A stretch of DNA of 64,000 nucleotides from positions 56,300,255 to 56,364,254 of the forward strand of contig NC_134576.1 in NCBI RefSeq assembly GCF_050947875.1, read 5' to 3'. A model generated the notes under the pieces. The model had not been told where the DNA came from and did not search any database. It saw only the letters and a list, made by a program, of their open reading frames with translations. The position numbers were made by a program, and so were the translations under genes. Of the stretch, positions 23,230 through 35,748 are shown in pieces. The stretch comes from Dermacentor variabilis (Eukaryota; Arthropoda; Arachnida; Ixodida; Ixodidae). Numbering within the stretch: position 1 is the first letter of the stretch; each line of letters opens with the position of its first letter.

Positions 23230-25199
23230 ATAGGGCCCGTACGTGGTCGCTCCGCCCGTCCGTTCCGCCCTCGTCCGCCCGCGTGCGGACGCCCAAAAGG
23301 CGGAAGGTGTCGCAAAATTCGATGCACGCTCAGGGCCGATTTACGCTCAAACCGCCCATGGCCGCACGCCGCACCGCAAGCCAGCGGTCCGCCAGTAATG
23401 GCCGACGTGACGTCACGAGAGGCGGTCGTGAACTTTTGCCTCCGTGCCATATCCGTGCGGCGCCCGCACAATCATGGCGCTGGTTCGAAGCGAAGCGGGG
23501 CGTAAGCCCTAGACCCCTAGGCTTCAGCGGCCGTTTGTTTTTTGTGTGGTTTATTGTGATGATTGCAAGAGCTATTCAGCACCTGCAAAGCTATTTGTCT
23601 AACGTTACAAGCAGCTGTACTCTTCCTGACAGTCTTCAGTACGTGCGATCGCCAAAGGAAACAGACGGATGTGCGTTGTGTTTACGCGAGGATCGGAAGG
23701 AATGAAGCCGCCGATTTCGTGTGTTTTAGGCCGTTTTTTGCATGTGCATTACAAACGTGAAGGCCATCGCACACACCTGCATTCTAAGCATGACACTAGT
23801 TCGGTACGCGCCAAAATGAAAAGATTTGCGATCGCCCAAATCAGCATGTAGTGTTCGTAGGTGTTGTGTGTGCGCGCTTCATCGATACGAAGATTGCACG
23901 TTTGTGCAGTGCTGGCTTGTGTTTCAGAAGTGATGGCACGATGTGTAGCGATGAGCTTCATTGTCGTCTCATTGCAGGCATTCGTAATGTGCTGTTTGTG
24001 TCTTGCTTCGTGTGAGCTGTTTTGCCGGCTGCGATGCGCATTGGTGACCGCGAACACGTACAGAATGTTCGAGCGCTAGGGTTCTTACTTTTACGAAGCG
24101 TAAGTGTACTGTGATATGCACGTGCAATGTGTCGCAGTGGTGCTAGGCGTATAAGTGTTCGTTTCATGCAATATGCATATGTTCTGAAGTGAACAGTGCA
24201 TAATGTTCTGAAGTGAACAGTGCATAAGCGTTGCGGGCGAGTTTTGGTTCCGGCCCTTTCTGTCTCGTTCACGTATCTTGTGGGTTTTTCAGAAGTTATT
24301 TCTGTGCTATGAAGGTGTTTATAGTCGCTGAGGGCAATATAAGGAACAGCTTAAAAGTTACATGAGTGCATGCGCGCTATCGTGAAATGTGGACGCGCGT
24401 GTGCACTGTTCTCATGAACGCAAATTTCGGGCACTCTTCATTTTTGTCATAGGGACATTGGTGTAAACAGCAGAAATCCTGAGGCGTATTTCTAGATTAA
24501 GCAAAGTATATATTCTTATACTGAGAGATTTGAGCGCCTTGCATGTGCAAGAAATTCAGCTGGTTGTTTCTTGTGTCTGAGTACACACTGTTAGTGCCAA
24601 CACCAGTGGCACAGCATGATAAGCATATAATGTGTGAAAACTAGATACTTCATTTTGATTCTTGACAATTTGCATTTTTTGATAAAAAGCTATATGCATG
24701 TTTTAACAAAGCATGAAGATGACAACACAACTGGTTCGAGGATTGTAGCCGAAAAACTTAAAGAATGCGGGCACAGAAGGAACAACTATAGTCGGATACA
24801 ACTTTAGAAAAAAGGGGAGGCCTCGCCCAGATGACCAAAGCGCGATGTCCGATTGCCTCCGTGACTAAAATAATTCCACTAAAAAAATCGTGCTTCTAAA
24901 ACGCGCAATTCTAGGTATAAATAAAGACTTTCGTATTTTGATAACTGGTTTAGTAGAGCTCTCATGTGCTACAGCACATGCCGGATCGCGACCGAAAAAT
25001 AACCCCTTGCCTTCCACAACGCTGCCCGTCGTCTGCTCTTTAGCTTCATGCAAGTGACCAAAGTAGAAAGAGCAGCTCTGGCTTTTGTGCTTGTTTGCAT
25101 GTACACGGCACATTTACTACTCCTGTTCCGAGCTTCAAATGAATCAGTTGCTATTGAACAAGTACTTATATAAAACAATGCATTTATCGCAACCATTAC
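23230..25199. other. Unassigned; GC-rich first 300 bp with a CRE palindrome
   Basis: The part 23,230-23,500 is CpG-rich and contains TGACGTCA at 23,408-23,415, the CREB/ATF consensus. It could be an old promoter or a GC-rich element end. The remainder is AT-richer, with short frames I do not recognise. Confidence 0.35.
24179..24226. repeat. Perfect 24-bp tandem duplication
   Basis: A 24-bp unit beginning ATGTTCTGAAGTGAACAG occurs twice in direct succession without mismatch. No function is apparent. Confidence 0.85.
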
Positions 25200-27154
25200 A
25201 AACTCAAGATGCTCGGTGTCAGCAAAAGCACAGTGTTCAAGGTGAGGAGGGAGGTCAAAGCTTTGCATATTTCGGGTAGCAAACTATCGACGCCCTCACG
25301 AAAATGCCCACGAAATGTGAGAAAAGAAGACACAGCAGGAAGTATGACACATTGTGCACACCGAGGTCGTGTGCACGATTTCTTTCGCCGCAACGAGATA
25401 TCGACGGTCGAGAAGATCACTAACGAGTTCTCGAAGCGTATATGGTGTTATGTTTGTGCCCTGGAATTTGTCTGACGGAAGGCCAGTGCTATGGTGTGTC
25501 AACTGTGGAGGCAGCATTCATCCCCGCATGGTCCCTGCTTCGGGCACACGACTACGTGCACGGCTCGGGTTTCCCCGTGGCTGCACGGCGTCCACGACGG
25601 AAGCGGCCACCGGATCACGGACTGCTATTCGGCCCCTCCCCATGTCGGCAGCAATGCAACCCCCCCTCCTTTGTCCAGCAGTGCCCGCACCACGAACGAC
25701 TCCCACTGTGTTTGGGACGGTTTCCAAAGGAGGCCTGTGTTTCGACCCTGTGCCTTACCGTTGTCCCTTTGTCCTATGCGGGCCATAAAACTTCCCCGGC
25801 GCACCATTCTGACCGACCGCCAGATCGGCCCGACGCCGCAGCGCGGTTTGAGGAAGTGCCGGCCACCGAGAGCGGCGTTAGGACCACGGAGGCTGCCCAG
25901 ACCCTCTCTCTCTCGACCTTGTTTTGTCCTTAGGGACTGTCTGGCGAATCTGTGGACTGAGGGGTGTTATTTAAGCAGCTTGCAGCTACTCTGTTGGTCT
26001 CTCTCCTGATAACGACGACAACATGTAAACATTATATAAAGAATTCTTCACCGAGAAAGCTCTCCTCGTCTCTGACTCTGCGTGAAGTGGGGTCCAGACC
26101 TCCTGCCAGCCACACATACCTAGACACATGCAACAATGGATCTCCCATCACTGAAGCGGTGTACTGTGCGTTGCCTGCTTGTTGAGATCTGATTCAAGCA
26201 CGAGAAGAGGAGCCACAATTCGCTGCTGACCGATCAGGATGACATCGCTGAATGGCAGAATCGCTACCTTTGTGACGTGGAGCGCTACGGGCAGAAGGCC
26301 GAAAGATCTTTTTCCTGGACGAGACATGGGTGACGGCAGTACACACTGGATCGATCGTGTGGACAGACATCGTGGTGCAGAAGCACGGACACCTATACGC
26401 TCGAGCAAATGGCCTGTCAACGGGTCTGAAACAACCTTCTGGAAAAGGCCAGCGCCTGATTGTGACGCACATTGGCAGCGAGGATGGCTTCGTCGATGGC
26501 TGCTTAGTTATATTCTGAGGCCAAAAAACAAGCGACTACCACGAAGAAATGGACGGCAATCACTTCGAGGGATGGTTTAATGACGTTCTGCAGAAGTTGC
26601 CTGCTGGTAGCGTCATTATTTTGGGCAATGCACCTTACCATTCCCGGCGAGAAGAGAAATTGCCGTCAACAGCTGGGAAGAAGGAAAAAATACAGGAGTG
26701 ACTCAAAAGCAAAAACGTCACCTACAGCGAAAGGGTGGTTAAAAAGCAGCTGCTTGAGTTGGTAGCATCTGTAAAGCCACGCTTTCTGAGCTACATCGTA
26801 GACAATGCAGCTGGAAGGGCCGGTTGCATCGTACTCGGGCTCCCACCGTACCACTGCGAATTTAATCCTATCGAGCTCGTGTGGGCAAAGGTAAAAAATG
26901 GCATAGCTGAGGACAACAGAGGCGTCAAGCTGTCCATGGTCAGAGACGTCTTGAGGGAAAAAATCAAGCACGTAACAGCGGAAGACTGGAGGAGAAAACT
27001 TCACCATGTGATGGACCTGGAGGCAATGTTCAGGCTTGGTATGTCTGGAAGTGACCACATGCAATCCATCATCATCCAACTGGGTGAAAATGACAGTGAA
27101 GAAAGCAACTCCGACTGCGAGCTGTCCGGCATTGAGCCACTCGATGAAGCATAA
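25200..27154 (+). pseudogene. Tc1/mariner-like (IS630-type) transposase, broken and split
   Basis: The N-terminal part (25,209-25,441) has a helix-turn-helix-like MLGVSKSTVFKVRREVK. The catalytic part follows after an inserted LTR: FLDETWV with the first Asp at 26,318, IILGNAPYHS at 26,609-26,641, where the second catalytic Asp is expected but the codon at 26,624 is GGC (Gly), and FNPIELVWAKVK with the Glu at 26,873. These enzymes cut and rejoin transposon ends using a D-D-D/E triad. Stops interrupt the catalytic frame near 26,187, 26,516 and 26,699, and a frameshift lies before FLDE. The acidic C-terminus ends at 27,154. It is plainly inactive. Terminal repeats were not located. Confidence 0.8.
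25446..26135 (+). mobile_element. Solo LTR inserted in the transposase
   Basis: The 690-bp segment begins TGTTATGTTTGTGCC and ends CACATGCAACA, with the TG...CA termini usual for LTRs. It is flanked by ATGG on both sides (25,442-25,445 and 26,136-26,139), a 4-bp duplication as in gypsy or BEL integration. It has TATA-like words near 25,968 and 26,034. No gag or pol adjoins it. Its position between the helix-turn-helix and catalytic parts of the transposase independently supports the insertion. Confidence 0.75.
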
Positions 27155-27414
27155 CGGCTTCTTTTTAATGAAAGAACAGCCCTTATTAGGGCTACCAAAA
27201 TATTGCCAGTGGGTTCGCAGCAGCCAAGCATTCTGCCGTGACCTCTCAAATAAATAAGCAGTTCATTTGGTGACATATTCCTTTTAATGGAAGCCCAATT
27301 CTGAAAAAGCGACGTCCTGCACAGATCGTGCTCAATATAAGTATTGGCATGGAAACGTGCTGAAATGCTGGAAAATCTGAATGCAAATACAGTTGTTAAC
27401 CCTGAATAACTATG

Positions 27415-28340
27415 CGGGGCCCGAAATGCTCATTCGGGCAGCCACTATCCAGCTTCACACGAAAAAGCAGTAGTCAACGTGAAAGTGACAGCCACACCAA
27501 TGTGCACGCCAAAGCACATTGTGCTTTGCGTGCAGTTGTGCTGCCCCTACTGTTATTTCCAGCCCATTGAGATGACTAATGCCAATGTCAGAAGGCCCAA
27601 AATACTCTATTGGGCAACCACCTACGAGCATGACGGGCCCTGTGATGAGAGAACAGTCATCAGGGCATGCTTGAAAGGCACCTTTAGCATCTGCACTTCA
27701 AAGCGCAACCATGTCATGGACATTGTAGGTGAAACAGCAGCAGTCAATGCGAAATTGACCGTCACTTTAGCAGTTTGCATGCAAAAGCACATTCATGTGG
27801 TCGGGTCGCATTCTTTATTTTGGTTATATGGCTCAGGCAAGTAATATGGACAAGAGAACAATTATCAAACATCATTAGCTTAGTTAGGCCCAAAATACTC
27901 AGTCGGGTAACTATTAATAGCAGTAGTCGAGGGCACGCTTGAAAGGCACCATTAGCAGTCTGCACGGCAAAGCACGTCGCCACTGTCAGTGAAATGGCAG
28001 CAATCAACGCAAAAAGGGCAGCCACTGTTGGCAGCTTGCATGCAAACACACATTAATGTGGTGGCATTGTTTATTTTGGCTACCTGGCCCAGGCAAGTAA
28101 TGCGGATAAGAGAACAATTATCAAACATCAATAGCTTAGTTAGGCCCAAAATACTCAGTCGGGTAGCTATTAATAGCAGTAGTCGAGGGCACGCTTGAAA
28201 GGCACCATTTGCAATCTGCACATCAAATCACAGTCATGCCGCAGCCTTTGTTATATTTGCTTATCTGACCGCGCAAGTAACACCAATGTAAGCACAATTA
28301 TTCACCCTAAATAGCTCTGCTAACATTGTTTGTACTAAAA
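27415..28340. repeat. Tandem array, unit about 257-290 bp
   Basis: Landmark words such as GGCCCAAAATACTC followed by CGGGTA or TGGGCA recur near 27,415, 27,594, 27,885, 28,142 and, degraded, 28,320. Between them, AGTAGTCGAGGGCACGCTTG and GAGAACAATTATCAAACATC also repeat. The two central units are the most alike. The array starts shortly after the transposase and may be its 3' flank or a separate minisatellite. Confidence 0.7.
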
Positions 28341-28454
28341 AATGCTGAGTGAAGTTGAATGTGTTTTATTGAGGCAATTATTTAATTCACAAACCATCGG
28401 CATAGCGATCGATGGCCAGGTTCAGACAATGACATTCGTGAAGTAAAAATTGGA

Positions 28455-28935
28455 GGACGCTTAAGCTTCGCCTTCAAGAGTGGAACGCGACAGCGTTCCC
28501 GTCGACCCGCCAAGGGGTGTAAGACAATGGGCTACGGCGCAGCGACTACGCGCCCCGCATCGGACGCGGTGAGCGTCGAGCAACGCAGCGTTCGGCGCGA
28601 CAACGAAATGTGCGCCTGAGCAAGCGACGCACGCCTGAGCCTTAGAAACAGCTCGTTTCTAAGGCAACACCGCGTTCACTAGAGGCGCTTTTGTACCGCT
28701 TTGAAGCATCGAACTCGTGGCTCAGTGGTAACGTCTCCGTCTCACACTCCGGAGACCCTGGTTCGATTCCCACCCAGCCCATCTTGGAAGTTGCTTTTTA
28801 TTTATGAAGTGCATGCCGTGATTTATCGCTCACGGCCAACGCCGCGGACGCCGACGCCGACACCGACACCGACGCCGACGACACCGGCTTTTCTGCGACA
28901 CGAGCTCCTTAACGCTATCGCGTTAATAAATGGTG
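28455..28935 (+). mobile_element. tRNA-derived SINE with GC-rich head and (GCCGAC)n
   Basis: Box A TGGCTCAGTGG (28,718-28,728) and box B GGTTCGATTCC (28,760-28,770) have correct spacing. The stem-loop between them, TCTCCG...CGGAGA, resembles the anticodon arm of a Val-type tRNA, though its loop is too long. A GC-rich region precedes it, a GCCGAC/ACCGAC microsatellite follows at 28,850-28,885, and the copy ends near CTATCGCGTTAATAAA. The combination is a tRNA-derived SINE, transcribed by RNA polymerase III when active. Confidence 0.7.
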
Positions 28936-31439
28936 AAAGTTGCAAAAGCTCTCAGTGCACTGCTTCGCCGGGCTCCATTCACTGAAAAATGTCTTTGCAA
29001 CGACGAAAGCATCAGACAGGAAATGATACCCTACTGCACCATGTTATTCATGTTGAATATTTTTACCATCATATGTGATGGGCAGTGAAACTGTCTGTTT
29101 ACTAAGACTGAATGCATGAAAAATGCAACAGCATAGCAAGGTGTTGTTTTGCAATATTCAGCCTTTCATGTGCACTTTTGGCGAGCTGCCACATGCACTG
29201 ATGCATAAGCATGAACAGAGGTAAGAGGCAAAGTACTGTGCAACCCACATGACGCTTTTAAGAAAATGTATCTCTAAACCTTTCTGTTTTCATAGGCGAC
29301 CAAAATTTGTTTTGAGCAAGTTGGTTAATCACATTGCAGCAACAACACAAGAAGCAAGGACAGAAAACACAGCGAGTAGGCAGATTGAAAAGACGAGGTA
29401 GACCAGCGAGACAGGTTTTAATAAGATGGAAGAGACCAGCCCTGCAGTTTACAGGAGTTAGTGCTTTGAATGAGATTGGTTAATGAAAATGTGTAAAGAC
29501 TTTGCTAAAAGAAAACTAGCAAAAACAAATGCTAATATAAAATAAAAGGACAGAAATAAGAGTAAGCGCAAACACGCATGGTAGCAGGCACATGTTCACA
29601 CACAAATGCAAAAACTAAGAAAAACTCGAAAGAAATGTGGGAAATTAAAAAAAATCTACAAACGCAAGAAAACACACATTTACAAACAGACGCAGGTAGA
29701 GGTGGTATAGGAGTGGGTTCACAAGCTGCTTTACCTACCTTCTTGTATGTTTTTTTTTAACTGCTCTCTTAACACTGTCTTGGGAATGTTTAATTGCAAC
29801 ATATCACGAGAATCGAAAAGCAGCGTGAAGCTATGTTGTGGGAAACCATATCGAGCGCTGGCAACACAACTTATGCGTGACTGTGCCACAGCACATTCTA
29901 CAGCTTGCGCGTCTGGTGAGCACTGGTGGAAAGCAATCAATCGACGGTGCTACACAATGCTCGAACACCACCGTTAGACGCTCGGCTATCTCACTGCTGA
30001 CAATGATCGTTCACGCTAAGTTGATGGCGAGAAATCTTTGCGTTGGAGGCTTCTTTTGCAAATATTATCTGTTGAGACGCTCGTAAGTTTGTTTCATGCG
30101 CGCATGCTTTACTCATTTCTCCTGAGAATGGCCTTGCTCCATCGCTTCACCCCGTCCAACGAGAAACGCGGAGACACTACACGAACACACGCCGCTGACA
30201 GTAGGCACCAGACTTTGGCAAACTTTTCTTGTCGTAACTCGTAATTTCATGAAGTACAAGTCCTGAAAAGGAACGACGATAGGCTAACTCGGGAGATCCT
30301 TGAGGCATTCGAGATAAGTAAAACAGGAGCGTAATGTGTAAGCACACCGTCAGTGGCCTTGACAAGAAAGGAAGTCACCTTTTTTGAGACAGCCTCGGAT
30401 GTATAAGAGAAGAGATATGGCGATGAAATAAATAGTGGGAATTTCAATCAAGAAATCAGTTGACAGTGCAGCTGCGTACTCGTCTAGTTGTTCCTTCTAT
30501 GCCCGTGTTCCTTAAGTTCTGCTGCTACAACCCTCGAAGAATAACCAAGTAGCCCAGTTAAACACCCTTTTGTCAATATATGATATTCTGTTGGCTGCTG
30601 GAGCATGTAGTGTGTATGTAAGTGTCGAAACCATTATTTTAAGCTGTTATATTGCATAAGGATGTGTGAATATTTGCAACTTTGTAATTATGCATCGAAT
30701 AGTGCCCTATTCGATTCGGTGGTCACCTTTTGTAAATGTGAATATTTTTTTTATACGTTTCGGGTATTTCAAAATGCCAACTGCACCCACATAAACACTA
30801 AATTGCAGAAAAGTATGGTAAATTTTCACCCTGACAGGCGTGCTATAGCTATAAAACATGAGAACTTGCGTAGAGGAGCAGGCTATGTTACTCAGGCAGC
30901 CACACTCTGCAGGCTCTACAGTGATCATTTGCATCCTCTGAAGAACCCTGTGCATTCGAATAAAGTACTTGTTTGCTCGTATGCTCAGTTTGTGTTTTTC
31001 AAGTACAATACTTAGTAAGGTACTATACTATTACAGAAATTTGCTAACTTCAAAAATACAGGGATATAAACATCAGTTTATGTTAATTACGATAATGGCT
31101 CTTCATTTTTAGAGAAGTGTTCGATTCAATTTGCTTCTGGCACTACACTATTCGGTCCCAAAAATCCTTATTTGCTCACCTCTAATATTGCATCTTTTTT
31201 GTGCTGTCTTTCACATGTGCATTGCAAACAAGACTGACATAAATGTGCACTCGGAGCATATTACATATAATTAAAAAAAAATTCCCAGTTCGACATAACA
31301 CTGTTGCACAAAGTGACGAAGGGGCAGGACTTAAGAGAGAAAAACAGTGCACGACACCCAAGTGCAAACTAACAACTGTTTTATTTTTCGGAAAATGAGA
31401 CCTTCATATAGCCTACTTGCATGTTCAAGGATGTTCTTC
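28936..31439. other. Unassigned, AT-rich; Penelope-type tail at the right end
   Basis: Mostly short frames without recognisable domains. The part from about 31,330 to 31,439 looks like the 3' untranslated end of the Penelope-like fragment that follows on the minus strand. I see no genes in 29,000-31,300. Confidence 0.35.
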
Positions 31440-31770
31440 CCAGTCTAACCATGCCATCTATTGTCAGTCATTATGCTAATCTCTTTTCTGACTGATGTAG
31501 ATGGCACATGGGGTCATCTTGATGTTGTTGGCTTCCATGACTTCTTTTTCTTTGGTTACTACATTTGAGCAAGATCCCCATCCTGTGGAAGATACGGCAT
31601 GAAGCGCAGTGTATGGCAAGGTCTCTGGGTGCTTGTATCAGACTGCAGTTGTATAGGTGGTCGCACAGTCAATGGTTGACGCACCTGCCTGTTTGGCCCA
31701 TGTAATCAGCCCTACGTGTCAAAGGTATCTTGTAGACCATGTCTATCATGCATTCATGTCAATCCTTTAA
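31440..31770 (-). pseudogene. Penelope-like element, GIY-YIG endonuclease fragment
   Basis: On the minus strand the frame reads VYKIPLTRRADYMGQTGRCV, the signature of the GIY-YIG endonuclease at the C-terminus of Penelope-like retroelements (usual form Y-x-I-P...Y-I-G-Q-T-G-R). A stop follows at the next conserved position, and a frameshift is needed to reach the downstream EVMEANNIK helix, which resembles the usual EAYHIKK stretch. No reverse transcriptase is attached, so this is a truncated and broken copy. Confidence 0.65.
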
Positions 31771-31868
31771 CGTGGTTTATAGTGCATGCATTCAGGGTAT
31801 TCCTTTCGCTGGTCATTCCATTTACTTTTGAGCACATTTCCTTTAGCTTTTGTCGTGCTGTGAGGACT

Positions 31869-31901
31869 ACTCGTTCGCTTGGTTAAACTGAGCGAACGAG
31901 T
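31869..31901. other. Short hairpin
   Basis: An 11-bp perfect stem (ACTCGTTCGCT / AGCGAACGAGT) with an 11-base loop marks the junction between the Penelope-like fragment and the repeat next to the right arm. Confidence 0.6.
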
Positions 31902-32180
31902 TCAGCAAAAGATGAGAGTGAAGGCAGCATGCAGTGGGAGATTAAAAAATCGGCAAGTGAGAAGAGGCATGAGGAGGAAAGTGGATAGGAAGGTGCAGCA
32001 TAACCATGAGGCAGAAAGGAGAGGAGTGTATGGCAAAAGTGTGCAAATAAAAGCGAAATGCAGTGACGGTAGCTATGAGATGGTGCCAGAGTAGCACGCA
32101 ATGTCTGGGAGGTTTGTTGGCGGTGGCTTCTGTGAACCATGCCCATGCGTCACCCATGCGCTGGCTCACGCGATCTCCAG
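31902..32180 (+). repeat. Unclassified repeat cut by the right-arm boundary
   Basis: This purine-rich segment encodes a basic 71-aa frame with no recognised domain and ends abruptly at CGATCTCCAG, where the inverted arm begins. It looks like part of a dispersed repeat truncated at the rearrangement breakpoint, but I cannot name the family. Confidence 0.35.
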
Positions 32181-32324
32181 AATTCCCTCAGGCATTTTTC
32201 GCATAGTATTTTACTCTGAGCTTCCCGTGCTTCGAACTATGCCTAGCCCAAATCCCCCTGTACTGCCTCGTTTGTGGTTTTCCCGTGTGCACCTAGTGCT
32301 AATCTTCCAACAGCTCTCTGATCA
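32181..32324 (-). mobile_element. LINE fragment in right arm
   Basis: Mirror image of the start of the LINE fragment at 14,285. On the minus strand it encodes the GRLALGAHGKT region, and the 3' part present in the left arm is missing because the arm ends at 32,181. Confidence 0.7.
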
Positions 32325-32327
32325 GAA

Positions 32328-32372
32328 GGCAGAAGTTCAGTCAAGACTTCTAGTCTCGACTGAACTTCTGCC
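32328..32372. other. 45-nt hairpin at LINE junction, right arm
   Basis: Mirror copy of the hairpin at 14,237-14,281, with the same 21-bp stem and short loop. Confidence 0.7.
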
Positions 32373-32731
32373 CTTAAGCACAGGACTGCATTCCGGAAAG
32401 TAAGCCGCGGCACCATTATTCATTTTCAAGTACATCTCAGTACCTCATACCTGTTGAAACCCCCCCCCCCTCCAGTGGCCTAAGGTGTATTATCGCAGCA
32501 TCTCTTCGCCCTTTTGCTATGAGACTGTTCGTGCTTTTCCATGTACATCTGCCCTTTGTTTATCCCTACCGCGGTTTGAAAAATAGTAAGCGCCATCTTG
32601 CGCACAACAGGCAAAGCTTCAGCGCCCTGTCACGGCCGGTCTCGAGGGGTGAGCGCGCTTCTCTTCTTAGGGCCTTCGCAACGGGGTCTGTTTCCGCCTC
32701 CCACTGCACTGCATCCAGGTGGGGTCGCCAC

Positions 32732-35088
32732 TAGAGTTACTGTATGTGCTACCGCAGGTAGCAGAGTTGCGCGTCTGTTTTATCACGCCGCTACCGCATC
32801 TATTGGCAGAGCGTCATCACGTGGTAGCCAAGCAACCGTGCATTGCGGAGAAGCAGATGTTCGGGCCAATTTTTTTGTATTTCCCGACGCCGCCGCTGCA
32901 GCGAACTGAATTGACGCAAGTTATCGCCAGTCAAATTCAAATCCAATCCGGCCGATCTTGCCATTCGCTGTCCACGTGCGTGCTAGCTGCGTAGCAACAA
33001 CGCAACGTGCGCAGCGCATCTCACGTTTGTTTCGTCGGCCTGCCTCGTGAAACCTTACTGCAGTAATTGTTTTTCTTCCTTTGTAAAACTAGTGAAGGGT
33101 GTTCAGGTAAAGACACCTGAACAAACAAATTTTCAGCCAACTGCCTATTGCGCCAAGTGTGTATGAGATGAAATTGCTTGACTAACAGCTACGTGCTTTT
33201 TGGGGTGCGCTAAAAAATTCACAGCTGGAATATTCTGCAAGTCTGGATTTTTTAAAAAATAATGGAAGCACGTAGAGCTATACAGGAGATTTAGCTGGAA
33301 TTACCAGTTTTCTGCATGTGATGCACCACACTGCTTTCCCAGAAGTGTCGTAAAAAAAGCCAGCTCACATTTTCATGATTATGCACTGCTTGGGTTGTTT
33401 CTGAATATGAAAGAGGTTACTACTAAGTAAATATATTGACACGTGTACTTATCTTTATCGGGCGACCACGTTTCGCCGCTTAACAAATGTAATCGCACAG
33501 CGAGGGACGCGCCTGCATGTATCCGACGTTTCTGGAAAGTTATCGATGCTTCTACTCGGCTGTCTGTTGTCGCCGAACCTTGTGTTATCTGATTTCATCG
33601 CTTGACGCGAATGGTGTAGAACTTTGTAGAAGGCATGCGGGTCCCAACGATTAGTCTGGAACATTCGATGACTGCTGCATAAAAGCCGACGCGCTTGACC
33701 CACTGATCATATTTTCGACGATCGCCGAGCGTGTTCGCCGCTATCGTTGCGCTATAAGTGTAGCCTGTTTTGTGGGCACAGGTTCGCCCAATAAAAGTTA
33801 GTTTTCTTGTTCACAGTATTGCTACTGTGTTATTCAACGTCACCACCACGTGGCAATATTTAATCTGCTACAGCTTATGTGAAGCAGGATGCAAGAGGAA
33901 TGAATGTCGTCAATTAACATACGGTAAGGGCCTAACTGTGTTTTGAATTATTCCCTATAATGTAGCTATGTCAATCCTGCGAGAAAAACTTTCGCTACAC
34001 TCCCACAGAAGGCTACTTTTGGAATCCCTGCAGTGAAAAGGCACGTAATGAAGTCACACTTCCCGGTGTAGCTGATATCCATTGCTTGCTGGTAGATAGA
34101 TATGTTCCTACACAATATCTAATGGGGTACCAGAGTCGAAATATGAATGGTTGGTCACTGATTGACCAGTAATATTTTAGACTGGCTACATGTCGAGAGC
34201 TATGGCACATAAGCAAGTATGGGCCTCATTATATTTAGTACAGTTCCCTTTGTAAAAGAGCACCAATTGATAAAGGTCACTACATCAAAATATTTGCACG
34301 CACATACACTAGTGTTCTTGTTTTTTTTCTCTGAAATTCGCATTGTGATTTTATTGCCAAAAAAAGGGGCAGTTGCGGCTCGGTGCTTTCTGTTACTGTT
34401 TACATGCTAAAAGAGCACTGCACTGCTCTTAGTAGCGTATTTATCTCTGTTGAAACAAAACCTGAGTGCCAAGCAGTATTCAAGCGAATGAAAGTTATTA
34501 ATGTATCTGATTGTTCACCTCAATTACTAACGTTTGTCCAGTTTTTAATACGCTGTTAATTCGAACCTTATATTACCTTCTGAAGTGGCTTTTTCGCACA
34601 AAACTTTTTGTAGGATTTCCGGCATCTACAAAATAACATCACCATATTCCCTTAGTTTATTCGGTGCGATCTAATCGTTACCGTCGCGGTTCACGAATGC
34701 TGCATCTGATCGGCGTATATAGAATACACAATCTATTCTAGATACGCGAGTGCCCATGCGTTATTAGGGCGGAGAAAGTGCACAGGTGAATGCAAGTCCA
34801 AAAAACAACTAATATACGCGCTGCATCTTACGCCGCGCGCTAAAAAAGGGCAGCGCCTTTTTCTTCACAATCTAATCCAGTCATCTGTTTCGATGCGCTT
34901 TGTTTGCGATTAGGCGGAAAAGCGGTGCACAGCGATGCAAAAGCGCCCACGGTCGATCGTCAATACGCTAGGCATGTCGCCTGCAAAAACGGAGTGCGGC
35001 TTCGCCGCATAGACTTGGTTGCTTCTCAGGCAAGATGGCGGACCTACGCGCAACTCTGCTACCTACGGTAGCATATACAGTAACTCTC
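32732..35088. mobile_element. hAT-like non-autonomous transposon, copy B in right arm
   Basis: Same length (2,357 bp) as the left-arm copy, with the 8-bp duplication GTCGCCAC at 32,724-32,731 and 35,089-35,096. The outermost bases differ slightly at one end (CTCTC where the left arm has CTCTA). Equal length means there has been no net indel since duplication. Confidence 0.85.
33437..33855 (+). mobile_element. Solo LTR in right arm
   Basis: Mirror copy of the LTR at 12,752-13,170, with the same 419-bp length and ATAT duplication (33,433-33,436 and 33,856-33,859). On this strand the CATAAAAGCC and AATAAAAG signals are in the forward direction. Confidence 0.75.
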
Positions 35089-35748
35089 GTCGCCACTTCC
35101 CCACTGCTCCGCCGCTGCGAACGCCGTTCACGCGGAAGGAGAACGCGCGCCCGCTCCGAGTTCGTCCCGCCTGAGTGGTAACCGTCAGGTCCTGATATTT
35201 CACCCCTATGCATTATGCAAAGACCACGCAATCAGCCTCTTCGATGTGACAGCTGAGAGTTATAAACAACAGAATAACTACCGCGCGCCATCGCGTGCTC
35301 TTCTTCAGTATGACTGCATGGTCGCATGAGGCTTTGTTACACTCACGTCAACACTTTCTACCCGTTAAATTTGGAGAGAAACAAATCTATCAGCCTCTTC
35401 AGTTTGCCTACTGACGGGTTTTAACCAGTGTGTAGAAATATAAGCGACCTGAAGCGTTTATATGACAGATTCCTAAGAATTCCGAAGCGTATAAAATATA
35501 GCTCCTGAAATCTCAAGCGCTGCCGTTTTTGTTTTGCAAGAAAGCGGATTTAGCATGAATTCATGACGCTGGACGGATTCAGAGAAACAAAAACAAATTT
35601 ATTCACAGCTAAATTCAAGGTGTCCAATGCGGTGCGCTCAGATTCATAACTTCAATGTGTTTTACGTTCAGAACATATCAGTTGGCTAAAACACTCTACA
35701 TATATATAGCATCGCGACTGACGCGCATCTATTGCAGATTCAGTCGGT

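Noticed and set aside
23208..23705. A 165-aa protein-coding gene in the GC-rich segment
   Set aside because: The frame overlaps another open frame on the opposite strand, has arginine-rich low-complexity composition typical of GC-rich DNA, and shows no domain.
25442..26009. Open frames of 144-172 aa as host genes
   Set aside because: They lie wholly inside the solo LTR and overlap one another in three frames, as expected from GC-rich LTR sequence.
27415..28340. A CRISPR array
   Set aside because: Units are about 260-290 bp and repeat over their full length, with no short identical repeats separated by unique spacers, and the genome is eukaryotic.
28713..28785. A functional tRNA-Val gene
   Set aside because: Boxes A and B are present, but the anticodon loop is too long and the segment continues into SINE body and tail sequence.
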